Under the pieces are notes generated by a model, which did not search any database, had not been told where the DNA came from, and was given only the letters and a program-made list of their open reading frames with translations. The translations under genes were made by a program, and so were the position numbers. Positions 32,644 to 40,841 of a stretch of 50,545 nt of DNA are shown here, piece after piece (positions within the stretch are counted from its first letter, which is position 1; the number at the start of each line of letters is the position of its first letter). Origin of the DNA: Methylobacterium sp. W2 (GTDB lineage Bacteria; Pseudomonadota; Alphaproteobacteria; Rhizobiales; Beijerinckiaceae); assembly GCF_020662345.1 (NCBI RefSeq), contig NZ_VMOA01000041.1, positions 1 through 50,545 on the forward strand. The letters are read 5' to 3'.

Positions 32644-33540
32644 ATGAGCCGCCGCTTCGTCACCCTCGACGTGTTCACCGACACACCCTTCGCCGGGAAC
32701 CCGCTGGCCGTGGTGCTAGATTCGGAGGGGCTCGACGACGCGGCGATGCAGCGGATCGCGGGCGAGTTCAACCTGTCCGAGACGGTGTTCGTGCTGCCGC
32801 CGACGGAGGCGCGCCACAAGGCTCGCCTGCGCATCTTCACACCCGCCCGCGAGCTGCCCTTCGCTGGCCACCCGACGCTCGGGGCGGCGATCCTGCTGGC
32901 TCTGCGCGATGCGAAATCCGGCCTCACCGACGCTACCGCCTTCGGTCTCGAAGAGACGATCGGCACCGTGGCCTGCGTCGTCGAGGCGGGCGAGGGGAGG
33001 GGACGCGGACGCTTCAAGCTCCCGATCCTGCCGCAATACGAGGGCGAGGGGCCGGACGCGACGCTCCTCGCCCAGATGGTCGGATTGGAGACGCAGGATA
33101 TCGGCTTCGGGCGTCACGTGCCGAGCCGGCACACGGCAGGGCCGGCTTTCCTGTTCGTGCCGGTCACTACGCGGGCGAAGCTCGACGCGGCCCGCGTGGA
33201 CCTCGCCGCCTTCTCCACCCTGGATCCTCAGACGGCGCTCTATCTCTATGCCGTGGACCCGGAAGGCCTCGGCCTCCGCTTCCAGACCCGGATGTTCGCG
33301 CCGCATCTCGGCGTGGTGGAGGACCCGGCGACGGGGTCGGCCGCCGCGGCCTTCGCCGGCGTGATGATGGAGTTCGAGCCCCTCGGTGACGGCGAGCACG
33401 ATGTCCTGATCCGCCAGGGGATCGCCATGGGCCGCCCGAGCGAGATCGAGCTCCAGCTGGTCATCGAATCGGGGGCCCTCCAATCCGTCGAGATCGGCGG
33501 CGCGGCCGTGGTGATGAGTGAGGGAACGCTGCTTGTCTGA
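32644..33540 (+). CDS. PhzF-family isomerase/epimerase
   Basis: A 298-residue protein with the two-lobed diaminopimelate-epimerase-like fold. The PhzF glutamate is Glu46 in FNLSETVFV; the GHPT loop and the C-terminal EDPATGSAAAAF loop are both intact. PhzF isomerises a phenazine precursor; most genomic members act on unknown metabolites, and no phenazine genes are present here. ATG 32644 is chosen because GAGAAGGA lies 5-8 bases ahead; a start at 32620 would overlap the pdxY stop by one base. The Nudix gene begins inside its last codons. Confidence 0.9.
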   Translation: MSRRFVTLDVFTDTPFAGNPLAVVLDSEGLDDAAMQRIAGEFNLSETVFVLPPTEARHKARLRIFTPARELPFAGHPTLGAAILLALRDAKSGLTDATAFGLEETIGTVACVVEAGEGRGRGRFKLPILPQYEGEGPDATLLAQMVGLETQDIGFGRHVPSRHTAGPAFLFVPVTTRAKLDAARVDLAAFSTLDPQTALYLYAVDPEGLGLRFQTRMFAPHLGVVEDPATGSAAAAFAGVMMEFEPLGDGEHDVLIRQGIAMGRPSEIELQLVIESGALQSVEIGGAAVVMSEGTLLV

Positions 33541-34267
33541 CGGTTTCACCCTCACGCGGATCGAGAGGGTGACGGCCCGTCTGGTGCCGTTCGAATGGGA
33601 ATGGGCGCGGGACAACGCGGCTGTCATCGCCGAGAACTGGCGTTGCCGGTGCGCCGCGCGGTCGGGGCTGTTCGACGGGCGCGTGCTCCTCGCGAAGTCG
33701 TGCCGGATCGAGGGGACATCCTGTTCCGTCGAGCTGTTCGAGACCTCCTATGCGAGCTTCATCACCCACAAGGACCTGGGTTCGCCCGACCCGCGTGTCC
33801 TCAACGCCTTCGCGGCCATCGTCCCTCAAGGGTCGGACGGCGCCGTGCTGCTCGGGATGATGGGCGCTCACACCGCCAATGCCGGACAGGCCTACTTCCC
33901 CTGCGGCACGCCGGACCTCGACGACGTGCGGGATGGCGACGAGGTCGATCTCGCCGGCAGCGCCGAGCGGGAGTTCGTGGAAGAGACCGGCATGGCGCTT
34001 CCGGCCGACGCTCCGGAAGCGTGGCTTCTGCTGCGCGGAAGGACCCAGGCGGCATTTCTGCGGCCCGTGATATTCCGTGAACGGGCGGACGCGCTGCGCG
34101 AGGAAATGGAGCGCCATCGCCGCGCAGAGATCGAGCCGGAGCTCGCCGGTTTCATCACGGTCGCGTCCAGCGGCGAGATCGACCCCCGTTCGATGCCCAA
34201 CTTCGTCCAGGCATACCTGCGCCACGTATTCCAGCCGTCGTGCTCCTCCACGTTCCGGAGCGGCTGA
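33533..34267 (+). CDS. Nudix-domain protein
   Basis: A 244-residue protein with a Nudix core in its second half. The box shows the conserved REFVEETGM, but the upstream glutamate position of the consensus reads Val, so the metal site is partly altered and activity uncertain. The first 130 residues contain a domain specific to long Nudix proteins (RLVPFEWEWARDNAAVIAEN). TTG 33533 is chosen: GAGGGA lies 7-8 bases upstream and the start overlaps the PhzF stop by 8 bases, indicating coupling. It closes the pdxY-PhzF-Nudix operon. Confidence 0.82.
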   Translation: MSDGFTLTRIERVTARLVPFEWEWARDNAAVIAENWRCRCAARSGLFDGRVLLAKSCRIEGTSCSVELFETSYASFITHKDLGSPDPRVLNAFAAIVPQGSDGAVLLGMMGAHTANAGQAYFPCGTPDLDDVRDGDEVDLAGSAEREFVEETGMALPADAPEAWLLLRGRTQAAFLRPVIFRERADALREEMERHRRAEIEPELAGFITVASSGEIDPRSMPNFVQAYLRHVFQPSCSSTFRSG

Positions 34268-34431
34268 ACCGAGGCCACGATCCACAGGCGTCGAACGGCC
34301 TGCCCGAGCGGTCGACGTCCGACACTGGGTATCCATCCCAGAATGCCCGGGACGGGTGGCTTTGCGCCGGTCTGATTTCGGTCGGAGGGCATGAAGGCGG
34401 CCCTCCCGGTCGGGCCACAAAGAAGTACGTG

Positions 34432-35340
34432 CTACGATGCGCTGACAGCCGGGGTTCGGCTTCGTGCGGAAGACATCTCCCCCGCAGCAAGGAGAAACGG
34501 GAGAAGGACGGCGGTGAACGCCTCAGGATGCGAGTAGTTGATCCCGTGGGCCGCCCCCGGAATGACAGCAAAACGGCCTCGCGGCAGGGAACTTGCGAGG
34601 CTCACGACGAATGCATGGGGGACGATGTAGTCACGCGTGCCCCAAACCACGAGCGTCGGCTGCTCGACCCGCAGCGCCTTCTCTCCGATGCGATTGTCGA
34701 CCATGCTACGCAAGGTCAGGATGTAGCGTCCGATGCCGGCACGGGCATAATCCGAGAGCGCCACCCAGGCGAGCGACCAGCGCTCGAACGGCGCAATGGC
34801 GAGGAAGCCAATCACTTGCCGGACCAGGTTACGCGCCTCGGGGTCCGGCGTGGGCCCCTGCAACACGAGGCGGTCCACGAGCTGGGGGTGAACCAGCGCG
34901 AGTTCGACCAGCACCTCGCAGCCGAGCGAATTCCCGACAAAGGCTGCGCGCTTCACCCCGATCGCTGTCATGAAGGCCGCCAATGCATCCGCGAGCTCGC
35001 GAACCGTGAGCGTGCGGCGAGGCATTTCGCTCAATCCGAAGCCGGGCAGGTCAGGAGCATAGACCTCAAAATGAGGGGCGAGATGCTTTGCCAGCGGGAT
35101 CATGTACCGGCTCGACATCCCGAGCCCATGGACGAGGATGACGGGTATGCGGTCACCCGGCACAGCATCGAGCGAGACGCGGGCATGCATCGTCCTGCCG
35201 TCGACGCGGATCTGCCTCGCTTCGAGCCGGCCCAGATGTGCGCGCCGATACCGGCTGGCACGCCGCCGAGCCAAGGATTTGACCAGCGCCAAGCCTGCCA
35301 GGATCCCGCTCGCCGTCACAAGGATCCACCGCAGGGACAT
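34432..35340 (-). CDS. membrane-anchored alpha/beta hydrolase
   Basis: A 302-residue hydrolase with an N-terminal membrane anchor (about residues 4-22) and a basic stretch after it. The catalytic set is Ser138 (GNSLGC), Asp237 (GTRDYIVP) and His265 (GAAHGINYSHP); HGLG at 71-74 is the oxyanion loop. The enzyme is anchored on one face of the inner membrane, substrate unknown. GGGAAGG lies 6 bases before ATG 35340, and the preceding small ORF stops 15 bases earlier, so it ends the cobS-linked gene run. Confidence 0.9.
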   Translation of the reverse strand: MSLRWILVTASGILAGLALVKSLARRRASRYRRAHLGRLEARQIRVDGRTMHARVSLDAVPGDRIPVILVHGLGMSSRYMIPLAKHLAPHFEVYAPDLPGFGLSEMPRRTLTVRELADALAAFMTAIGVKRAAFVGNSLGCEVLVELALVHPQLVDRLVLQGPTPDPEARNLVRQVIGFLAIAPFERWSLAWVALSDYARAGIGRYILTLRSMVDNRIGEKALRVEQPTLVVWGTRDYIVPHAFVVSLASSLPRGRFAVIPGAAHGINYSHPEAFTAVLLPFLLAAGEMSSARSRTPAVSAS

Positions 35341-35355
35341 AGGCGCCTTCCCGTT

Positions 35356-35478
35356 TCAGGTCGCTTCCGCCATCCGCGAGAATGGGTGCTCCCGTCCGCT
35401 CTCTAGCAGCAGACGCACCATCTCGTACGGCTGGTTTGGATCCAGGCGGACGGTTCGAAGGGGGCCGACTTCGATCAT
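35356..35478 (-). CDS. 40-residue protein, translationally coupled
   Basis: ATG 35478-35476 overlaps the stop of the aspartic protease gene (TAATG) and opens 40 residues: MIEVGPLRTVRLDPNQPYEM, then VRLLLESGREHPFSRMAEAT, stop TGA 35358-35356. Third positions are mostly G/C, as in genes here. It fits the gap between two genes of the same run with a 15-base spacer after it. The short strand-plus-helix pattern could be a small regulator or peptide-binding unit; no family recognised. It falls below normal ORF length limits. Confidence 0.65.
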   Translation of the reverse strand: MIEVGPLRTVRLDPNQPYEMVRLLLESGREHPFSRMAEAT

Positions 35479-36170
35479 TAGCGCACCGGGCGCAACACCA
35501 ACCGGTCGCCGCGGACTTCGTAAGAGCCGAGCCTGTCGAGGAAGCTCATCCCGAGGAGGTTACCCGACAAGGCGCCGCGGCGGCTTACCAGGGCCGAGAC
35601 CCGCCGTTCAGTGATCGTGCCGACGGTGAGGCTGTCGAGAAAGACCGGGGCGGCCATCGCGATGCCGTTGGCGGTCGAGACGCGGATTGCGAAGTCGGAG
35701 TCCGCCGGCGAAATCCCGATGGCCGCGGCGTTGTCCGCTGTGAGAACCACGGAACTCGCGCCCGTATCGAACTGGAAGACCTGGGCGCGGCCGTTCACCT
35801 CCGCCCGGACGGAGAACTCGCCATCGGCCCTCCGGTTGATCGTAACGCTGCCGTCGCCCGACGTGACCGCACTGCCGGGCCGGAGCGTCCCGACGAGGCG
35901 ATTGCCGACATCTCCGGCCTCTTCCTTGTAGGCATAGCCCGCCACCAGAGCGACGGTGAGGGCGGCCCAGAACAGCAGCGCCTTCAGGTTGGTGCCGATC
36001 TGCTCGCGGAAGCGATGCCAGAACCCGGCGAGGAAGATGGTCAGCAGCGTTCCGCTGAAGGCGAGCCGCGCGAGCTGGTCCTTCTCGAGCCCGGCGACGG
36101 TGCTCGATCCGTCGGACAGGACGAGGAAAGCGACGATGCCGAGGAGAACGGCGAGGGCGGCATAGATCAT
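35478..36170 (-). CDS. retropepsin-like clan AA aspartic protease (TIGR02281 type)
   Basis: A 230-residue protein with two or three N-terminal membrane helices (about 3-18, 36-50 and 65-80) and a single-lobe aspartic protease domain (about 105-230) with the active-site Asp135-Thr-Gly (FDTGASSVVLT) and the conserved LGMSFLDRLGSYEV end. One lobe must dimerise, as in retropepsins. The domain probably faces the periplasm. ATG 36170 overlaps the DUF1289 stop by four bases (ATGA); a longer open frame upstream overlaps that gene fully and is not chosen. Confidence 0.9.
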   Translation of the reverse strand: MIYAALAVLLGIVAFLVLSDGSSTVAGLEKDQLARLAFSGTLLTIFLAGFWHRFREQIGTNLKALLFWAALTVALVAGYAYKEEAGDVGNRLVGTLRPGSAVTSGDGSVTINRRADGEFSVRAEVNGRAQVFQFDTGASSVVLTADNAAAIGISPADSDFAIRVSTANGIAMAAPVFLDSLTVGTITERRVSALVSRRGALSGNLLGMSFLDRLGSYEVRGDRLVLRPVR

Positions 36171-36385
36171 GGCTTCGCCAGGGCCTTGTCCCGCAGGGGA
36201 TAGGCGGCGCGGAGGCGATATCCGAGGGTCGCCATGATGGCCTGCCGCTTCGCCTCCGACAGCGATCCCCACCGTCCGATCTCGTCGCGGGTGCGGCCGC
36301 AGCCTTCGCAGAGCCCGGTCGCCGCATCGAGGATGCAGAGTTTCGTGCAGGGGCTGGAGGGTTTGGCGGCGTGCGGCTGATCCAT
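36167..36385 (-). CDS. DUF1289 protein
   Basis: A 72-residue protein with the DUF1289 cysteine pattern: SPCTKLCILDAATGLCEGCG, four cysteines likely to bind zinc or an iron-sulfur centre, followed by RTRDEIGRW and a helical, basic end. The start may be ATG 36385 (GGAAGTGG six bases ahead), ATG 36397 or GTG 36409. It lies 53 bases downstream of cobS and overlaps the aspartic protease by four bases, so all are one transcript. Biochemical role unknown; a widespread small alphaproteobacterial and gammaproteobacterial family. Confidence 0.9.
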   Translation of the reverse strand: MDQPHAAKPSSPCTKLCILDAATGLCEGCGRTRDEIGRWGSLSEAKRQAIMATLGYRLRAAYPLRDKALAKP

Positions 36386-36438
36386 CGCCACTTCCATGCC
36401 CTCAGGCACCGGCCGCGATCAAGTCCGGTACCAGGTGC

Positions 36439-37269
36439 TCAGCGTGGAACCGTCGCGATGAGGCCGAGAAGGGCCGCGATCTCGGCCACCTGCTGGCAGG
36501 CCCCGATGACGTCGCCGGTCTGGCCCCCGATCTTGGCGCGCGCCAGGGCGGTGAGCACGAGGGACGCCGCCAACGCCAGGGCCGGCATGAGCACCATGCC
36601 GGCGAACGGCAGGCCGATGATCCAGCCGAGGGCGACGAAGGCGAGGGTGACGAGGCCGACGATTCCGATGGTCCGGCGATCCGGTGTTCCCACCGATGCC
36701 CCCGCCCCGCCGGGCCGCGCGGGTCCGAGCAGCACCATCGGCGCCAGAGCGGCGCTGCGCGAGAGGGAAGCGGCCAGCACCAGGGCCAATGGGGCCAGCG
36801 CGCCGGTGCGATCGAGCAGCGTCGCGAGGGCGCCTATCCTCAGGGCCAGCGTCAGGACGAGGGCGACGCCGCCATAGGCGCCGATCCGGCTGTCGCGCAT
36901 GATCTCGATGCGGCGTTCGTGCGTCGCTCCTCCGCCGAAGCCGTCCGCCACATCTGCGAGACCGTCCTCGTGCAGCGCCCCCGTCACCAGCGTCCCCACC
37001 GCCACGGCGAGGGTCGCTGCCAGGAACGGTCCGAGATCCAGCGCCCAGGCGACGAGCAGGATGAGGGCGGAGGGCAAGGCGAGGATGAGGCCGGCCACGG
37101 GCAGCATGCGCGGAAGGGTGCGAAAGTCCGGCAGGCGATGCGGGTCACCCTCGCCGGGCAGGCGCGGCACCGGCAGCCGCGAATAGAACCTCAGGCACGC
37201 CGCGAGATCGTAGGCCATGGGCGCGCCGGGAAACGCATCGTCCGGCTCAAGATCCCAGCCTTGCGTCAT
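36439..37269 (-). CDS. cobS: adenosylcobinamide-GDP ribazoletransferase (cobalamin synthase)
   Basis: A 276-residue membrane enzyme that joins adenosylcobinamide-GDP and alpha-ribazole in the last steps of vitamin B12 assembly. Signatures are GALHEDGLADVADGFGGG (about residues 97-114), IMRDSRIGAYGG (about 123-134) and AKIGGQTGDVIGACQQ near the C-terminus, with acidic metal-binding residues intact. Several membrane helices. In the aerobic-pathway naming it may be called cobV. It starts at ATG 37269, 101 bases from the divergent cobT. Confidence 0.95.
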   Translation of the reverse strand: MTQGWDLEPDDAFPGAPMAYDLAACLRFYSRLPVPRLPGEGDPHRLPDFRTLPRMLPVAGLILALPSALILLVAWALDLGPFLAATLAVAVGTLVTGALHEDGLADVADGFGGGATHERRIEIMRDSRIGAYGGVALVLTLALRIGALATLLDRTGALAPLALVLAASLSRSAALAPMVLLGPARPGGAGASVGTPDRRTIGIVGLVTLAFVALGWIIGLPFAGMVLMPALALAASLVLTALARAKIGGQTGDVIGACQQVAEIAALLGLIATVPR

Positions 37270-37370
37270 CGAGGACCTGCCTTCACCGCCCGCGCCCCGT
37301 TGGTTATAGCTCGCACCCCAGGCAGGCCGCCATACCGGACGCGCCGAGACGGAAGGCCAAGTTTCGCGCG

Positions 37371-38420
37371 ATGACTCAGACGATTCCGAACCAGGACAAT
37401 CCCGATCAGACGCCGTTCTCGGATATCCGCCGCCTGATCGCCTCCGTGCCGGGCGCGGACCGCGACGGGGTCGCGATGGTGCGCGAGCGGGACGCGATGC
37501 TGACGAAGCCCGCCGGCGCTCTGGGCCGCCTCGAGAACCTTGTGGAGTGGCTCGCCGCCTGGCAGGGCAAGGGGCAGCCGAGCCTCGACCGGCCCCTCGT
37601 CTGCGTCTTCGCCGGCAGCCACGGCGTCACCAAGCGCGGTGTCTCCGCCTTCCCGGCGGAGGTAAACCGCCAGATGCTCGACAATTTCGCCGCCGGCGGC
37701 GCCGCGATCAACCAGCTCTGTGCCGCCTACGGCCTCGGCTTCAAGGTCTTCGATCTCGCCATCGATCTGCCCACCGGCGACATCTGCGAGGGGCCAGCCT
37801 TCACGGAGAAGGAATGCGTGGCCACCATGGCCTTCGGCATGGAAGCCATCGCCGCCGGGACCGACTGCCTTGGTCTGGGCGAGATGGGGATCGGCAACAC
37901 CACCATCGCGGCGGCGATCTACGCGGCTCTCTACGGAGGCAACGCGGCGCATTGGGTCGGGCGCGGAACTGGCGTCGATGCGGCCGGGATCGAGCGCAAG
38001 GTCGCGGCGGTGGACGCCGCCCTGGCCCATCATGCGGGTCATCTCGACGATCCGCTCCAGGTCCTGTCGCGCCTCGGAGGCCGTGAGATCGCAGCCATGG
38101 CCGGGGCCATCCTGGCGGCGCGGATGCAGCGCATCCCCGTGGTCATCGACGGCTACGTCGCCACCTCGGCCGCGGCGATCCTCCATGCGATCGATCCGTC
38201 GATGCTCGACCATTGCCTCGCCGGCCACGTCTCGGCGGAAGGAGCCCATGCCGAGGTACTGGAACGTCTCGGACTGGTGCCGCTGCTGGCCCTCGGCATG
38301 CGCCTCGGCGAGGCATCCGGTGCCGCCCTCGCCATCGGCCTGCTCAAGGGCGCGCTCGCCTGCCATCGCGACATGGCGACATTCGCCCAGGCGGGGGTAT
38401 CGGGACGCAGCGAAAGCTGA
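37371..38420 (+). CDS. cobT: nicotinate-nucleotide:dimethylbenzimidazole phosphoribosyltransferase
   Basis: A 349-residue enzyme that makes alpha-ribazole phosphate, the lower ligand of B12. LTKPAGALGRLENLVEWLA (about 44-62), VCVFAGSHGVTKRGVSAFP (about 77-95), the GEMGIGNTT loop (about 169-177) and the catalytic glutamate region VSAEGAHAEV (about 302-311) are all present. It is divergent from cobS with 101 bases between, so the two probably share control; no cobalamin riboswitch fits in that gap. Confidence 0.95.
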   Translation: MTQTIPNQDNPDQTPFSDIRRLIASVPGADRDGVAMVRERDAMLTKPAGALGRLENLVEWLAAWQGKGQPSLDRPLVCVFAGSHGVTKRGVSAFPAEVNRQMLDNFAAGGAAINQLCAAYGLGFKVFDLAIDLPTGDICEGPAFTEKECVATMAFGMEAIAAGTDCLGLGEMGIGNTTIAAAIYAALYGGNAAHWVGRGTGVDAAGIERKVAAVDAALAHHAGHLDDPLQVLSRLGGREIAAMAGAILAARMQRIPVVIDGYVATSAAAILHAIDPSMLDHCLAGHVSAEGAHAEVLERLGLVPLLALGMRLGEASGAALAIGLLKGALACHRDMATFAQAGVSGRSES

Positions 38421-38500
38421 GGGTCTGCCATCGGACAAGCCGGACCCGTGGCGGCCCGGCGCTCGGACGGTGACGAAAGCCGAAAAGGCGGATGCGCCGA

Positions 38501-40048
38501 TCAGGCCGCGCGTGCCGCGCTCCGCCTGCCGGCCATGGCTGCACTCGACTCCGCTTCGGCGGACAGGTTCAGGGCGGGTAGCGTGTCCATGACACGGCTT
38601 GCGGGGAAGATCACGACGACTTCCGTCCCCTCGCGCGGCTTCGACTTCAGGTGGAAGTTGCCGTTGTGCAGGTCCACCAGCCCCTTCACGATGGGCAGGC
38701 CGAGGCCGGAGCCCTGCTCGGCGGTCTTGATCGCGAGCGACCCCCGGCCGAACGAGGACATGACCGTACCGAGCTCGTCCTCGGGGATACCCGGCCCGCT
38801 GTCCTTGACGCTGACATACTGGCCGCCCGAGGCCGTCCAGCCGACCTTGATCGTGATGTCGCCGCCCGGGGGCGTGAATTTCACGGCGTTCGAGAGAAGA
38901 TTGAGCACGATCTGGCGCAAAGCCCGTTCGTCCGCCCAGATACGGGGCATGTCGGCATCGATGAACTCGTGGAAGGCCTGGCCTTTGCTGCGCGCGCGCA
39001 GGGCGACCATGTGCCGGCACTCGTCCACCGCATGGGCGAGCTGGATCGCTTCCTCGTTCAACTCGTAGCGCCCGGCCTCGATGCGCGAGAGGTCGAGGAT
39101 CTCGTTGATGAGGTTGAGGAGGTGCATCCCGCTATCGTGGATGTCGCCCGCGTATTCCTTGTAGGACGGAGCGATGTGAGCGCCGAAGACCTCGTTCTTC
39201 ATCACCTCCGAGAAGCCGAGGATGGCGTTCAGCGGCGTGCGCAACTCGTGGCTCATGGTCGCGAGGAAGCGGGACTTGGCGAGATTGGCCTCTTCCGCCC
39301 GCCGCCTCGCCTCATCGGAATTGGCCTTGGCCTGTTCGAGCTCGATGAAGATGGCGTCCTTCTCCGCTTGGGATTTCAGGGCGCCCACCGCCGAGGCGTA
39401 GACGCGGCGGGCGAGGCCCATGAAGAAGATCTGCGAGCCGACCACCATGGTCACGAGCATGATCGTGTCCATGTCCTGCGAGAACGCCAGGAAGGAGAGC
39501 GCCGCCAGGATCAGCGGCAGCAGCGCGGCGGCGGCGGCGGCGGGCAGGGTCGCTGCCAGCATCGCGGCCACCGCGGCGGCGATGACGAGGCCGAACAGGA
39601 CGAAGATGCGGGCACTGGGCGCGGCCACGAGAACCATCAACGCCCAGGATGCGCTCTGTACGATCTCGCTCAGCATGAAGGCGCTGCGCCAGCGCCTGAC
39701 CGACACGGAATCCGCCGGCTGACGAAGGAAATGCTTGGTGAGCCCCATCGACAAACCGACGCCGCAGAGCAGGCAGACGGCCCAGGACAGGGCGACGGGA
39801 ACCGGCACCCAGAGCGACGAGGCCCCCGCGATGAGAAGCCCGAGCACGGCATGGGTCAGGCCGGCACCATTGCGGTACTCGGCATAGATCCGGATCAACT
39901 CGTAATCGAATGCGCGCTCCAGACCGCTCGCCGAGGTCAACCGCTCGCGCGCCGATCGGATGTCGCGGGCCACCTTGCGGCGGCGAGCGGATTCCGGTGC
40001 CGAAGGACCGCGTCCGCGCTGAACCATCTCCGCTGTCAGGTCGGACAT
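38501..40048 (-). CDS. membrane sensor histidine kinase, PleC/DivJ-like
   Basis: A 515-residue kinase. Residues 1-60 are cytoplasmic; about 63-215 hold six or so membrane helices forming a sensor without a periplasmic loop domain. A coiled coil (about 222-258) leads to HisKA with the phosphoacceptor His267 in MSHELRTPLNAILGFSEVM; this MKNEVFG-type HisKA is that of PleC/DivJ kinases of the CtrA network. The ATPase boxes follow (NLLSNAVKF, DSGPGIP, GSGLGLPI). ATG 40048 is chosen; the frame is open upstream over intergenic DNA. No response regulator adjoins. A role in cell-cycle or development signalling is inferred from the HisKA type only. Confidence 0.9.
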   Translation of the reverse strand: MSDLTAEMVQRGRGPSAPESARRRKVARDIRSARERLTSASGLERAFDYELIRIYAEYRNGAGLTHAVLGLLIAGASSLWVPVPVALSWAVCLLCGVGLSMGLTKHFLRQPADSVSVRRWRSAFMLSEIVQSASWALMVLVAAPSARIFVLFGLVIAAAVAAMLAATLPAAAAAALLPLILAALSFLAFSQDMDTIMLVTMVVGSQIFFMGLARRVYASAVGALKSQAEKDAIFIELEQAKANSDEARRRAEEANLAKSRFLATMSHELRTPLNAILGFSEVMKNEVFGAHIAPSYKEYAGDIHDSGMHLLNLINEILDLSRIEAGRYELNEEAIQLAHAVDECRHMVALRARSKGQAFHEFIDADMPRIWADERALRQIVLNLLSNAVKFTPPGGDITIKVGWTASGGQYVSVKDSGPGIPEDELGTVMSSFGRGSLAIKTAEQGSGLGLPIVKGLVDLHNGNFHLKSKPREGTEVVVIFPASRVMDTLPALNLSAEAESSAAMAGRRSAARAA

Positions 40049-40307
40049 CACCGTCTTGAGGATCTTTATGAGGACAGCCTGCGGTCGGAAGGACCGTGGC
40101 TCGTCGGCGCTGCGACCACGCGAAACTGCGCCCGATAGGTTAAGAACGACCTGACCCGATCTCGACACTTGTCTCCAAATCGCGACGATCGACGGCACGC
40201 GACCCGACGCGGCATCGACCCCGCTCTCCGATCGATGTGTGGAGGCGCACATTTTCCAAGAGTGTGTAGTATTTAGAACGAGTCGATACTGAAGTCGGAG
40301 AGACGTC

Positions 40308-40763
40308 ATGCTGAAACTGAATGTCGACGGCGTGTCGCATGATGTCGATGCCGATCCCGACATGCCGCTCCTGTGGGCGCTGCGCGATCATCTCGACAAG
40401 ACCGGGACGAAATACGGCTGCGGCATCGCCCAGTGCGGTGCCTGTACCGTGCATCTCGACGGCCAGCCCGTCCGCTCCTGCCAGACCCGCATCGGCGATG
40501 TGGGGGAGGCAAAAATCACGACGATCCAGGGCGTGTCCGGACGGGTGGCGGACGCGGTCCAGACCGCGTGGCGCGGCCTCGACGTGGTCCAGTGCGGCTA
40601 TTGCCAGTCCGGCCAGATCATGTCGGCCATCGGCCTGCTCTCGACCACCCCGAAGCCGAGCGATGCCGAGATCGACGGCGCGATGGACGGCAACATCTGC
40701 CGTTGCGGCACCTACCAGCGCGTTCGCGCCGCCATCCACGAAGCGGCCCGCTCCCTCGCCTGA
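40308..40763 (+). CDS. (2Fe-2S) subunit of a molybdenum hydroxylase (IorA-like)
   Basis: A 151-residue protein with two 2Fe-2S clusters: the plant-type site Cys38, Cys43, Cys46, Cys58 and the C-terminal site Cys96, Cys99, Cys131, Cys133, as in small subunits of isoquinoline or aldehyde oxidoreductases. It carries electrons from the molybdenum subunit. GGAGAG lies 6 bases before ATG 40308. No Tat signal of its own; such subunits travel with the large subunit. It leads a two-gene operon. Confidence 0.95.
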   Translation: MLKLNVDGVSHDVDADPDMPLLWALRDHLDKTGTKYGCGIAQCGACTVHLDGQPVRSCQTRIGDVGEAKITTIQGVSGRVADAVQTAWRGLDVVQCGYCQSGQIMSAIGLLSTTPKPSDAEIDGAMDGNICRCGTYQRVRAAIHEAARSLA

Positions 40764-40841
40764 TCCGAACCCGAGGTCGGCCCCGGGGCCGGCATCGTCC
40801 CGCTTGATACCGTGCGTGTCATCGTCTCCGTGGAGGAAGCC

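Noticed and set aside
37270..37370. Cobalamin riboswitch between cobS and cobT
   Set aside because: The 101-base divergent gap is too short for the element and lacks its B12-box signature.
38651..40138. 495-codon plus-strand ORF
   Set aside because: Antisense to the histidine kinase; His/Gln/Glu/Arg-rich with no fold signature.
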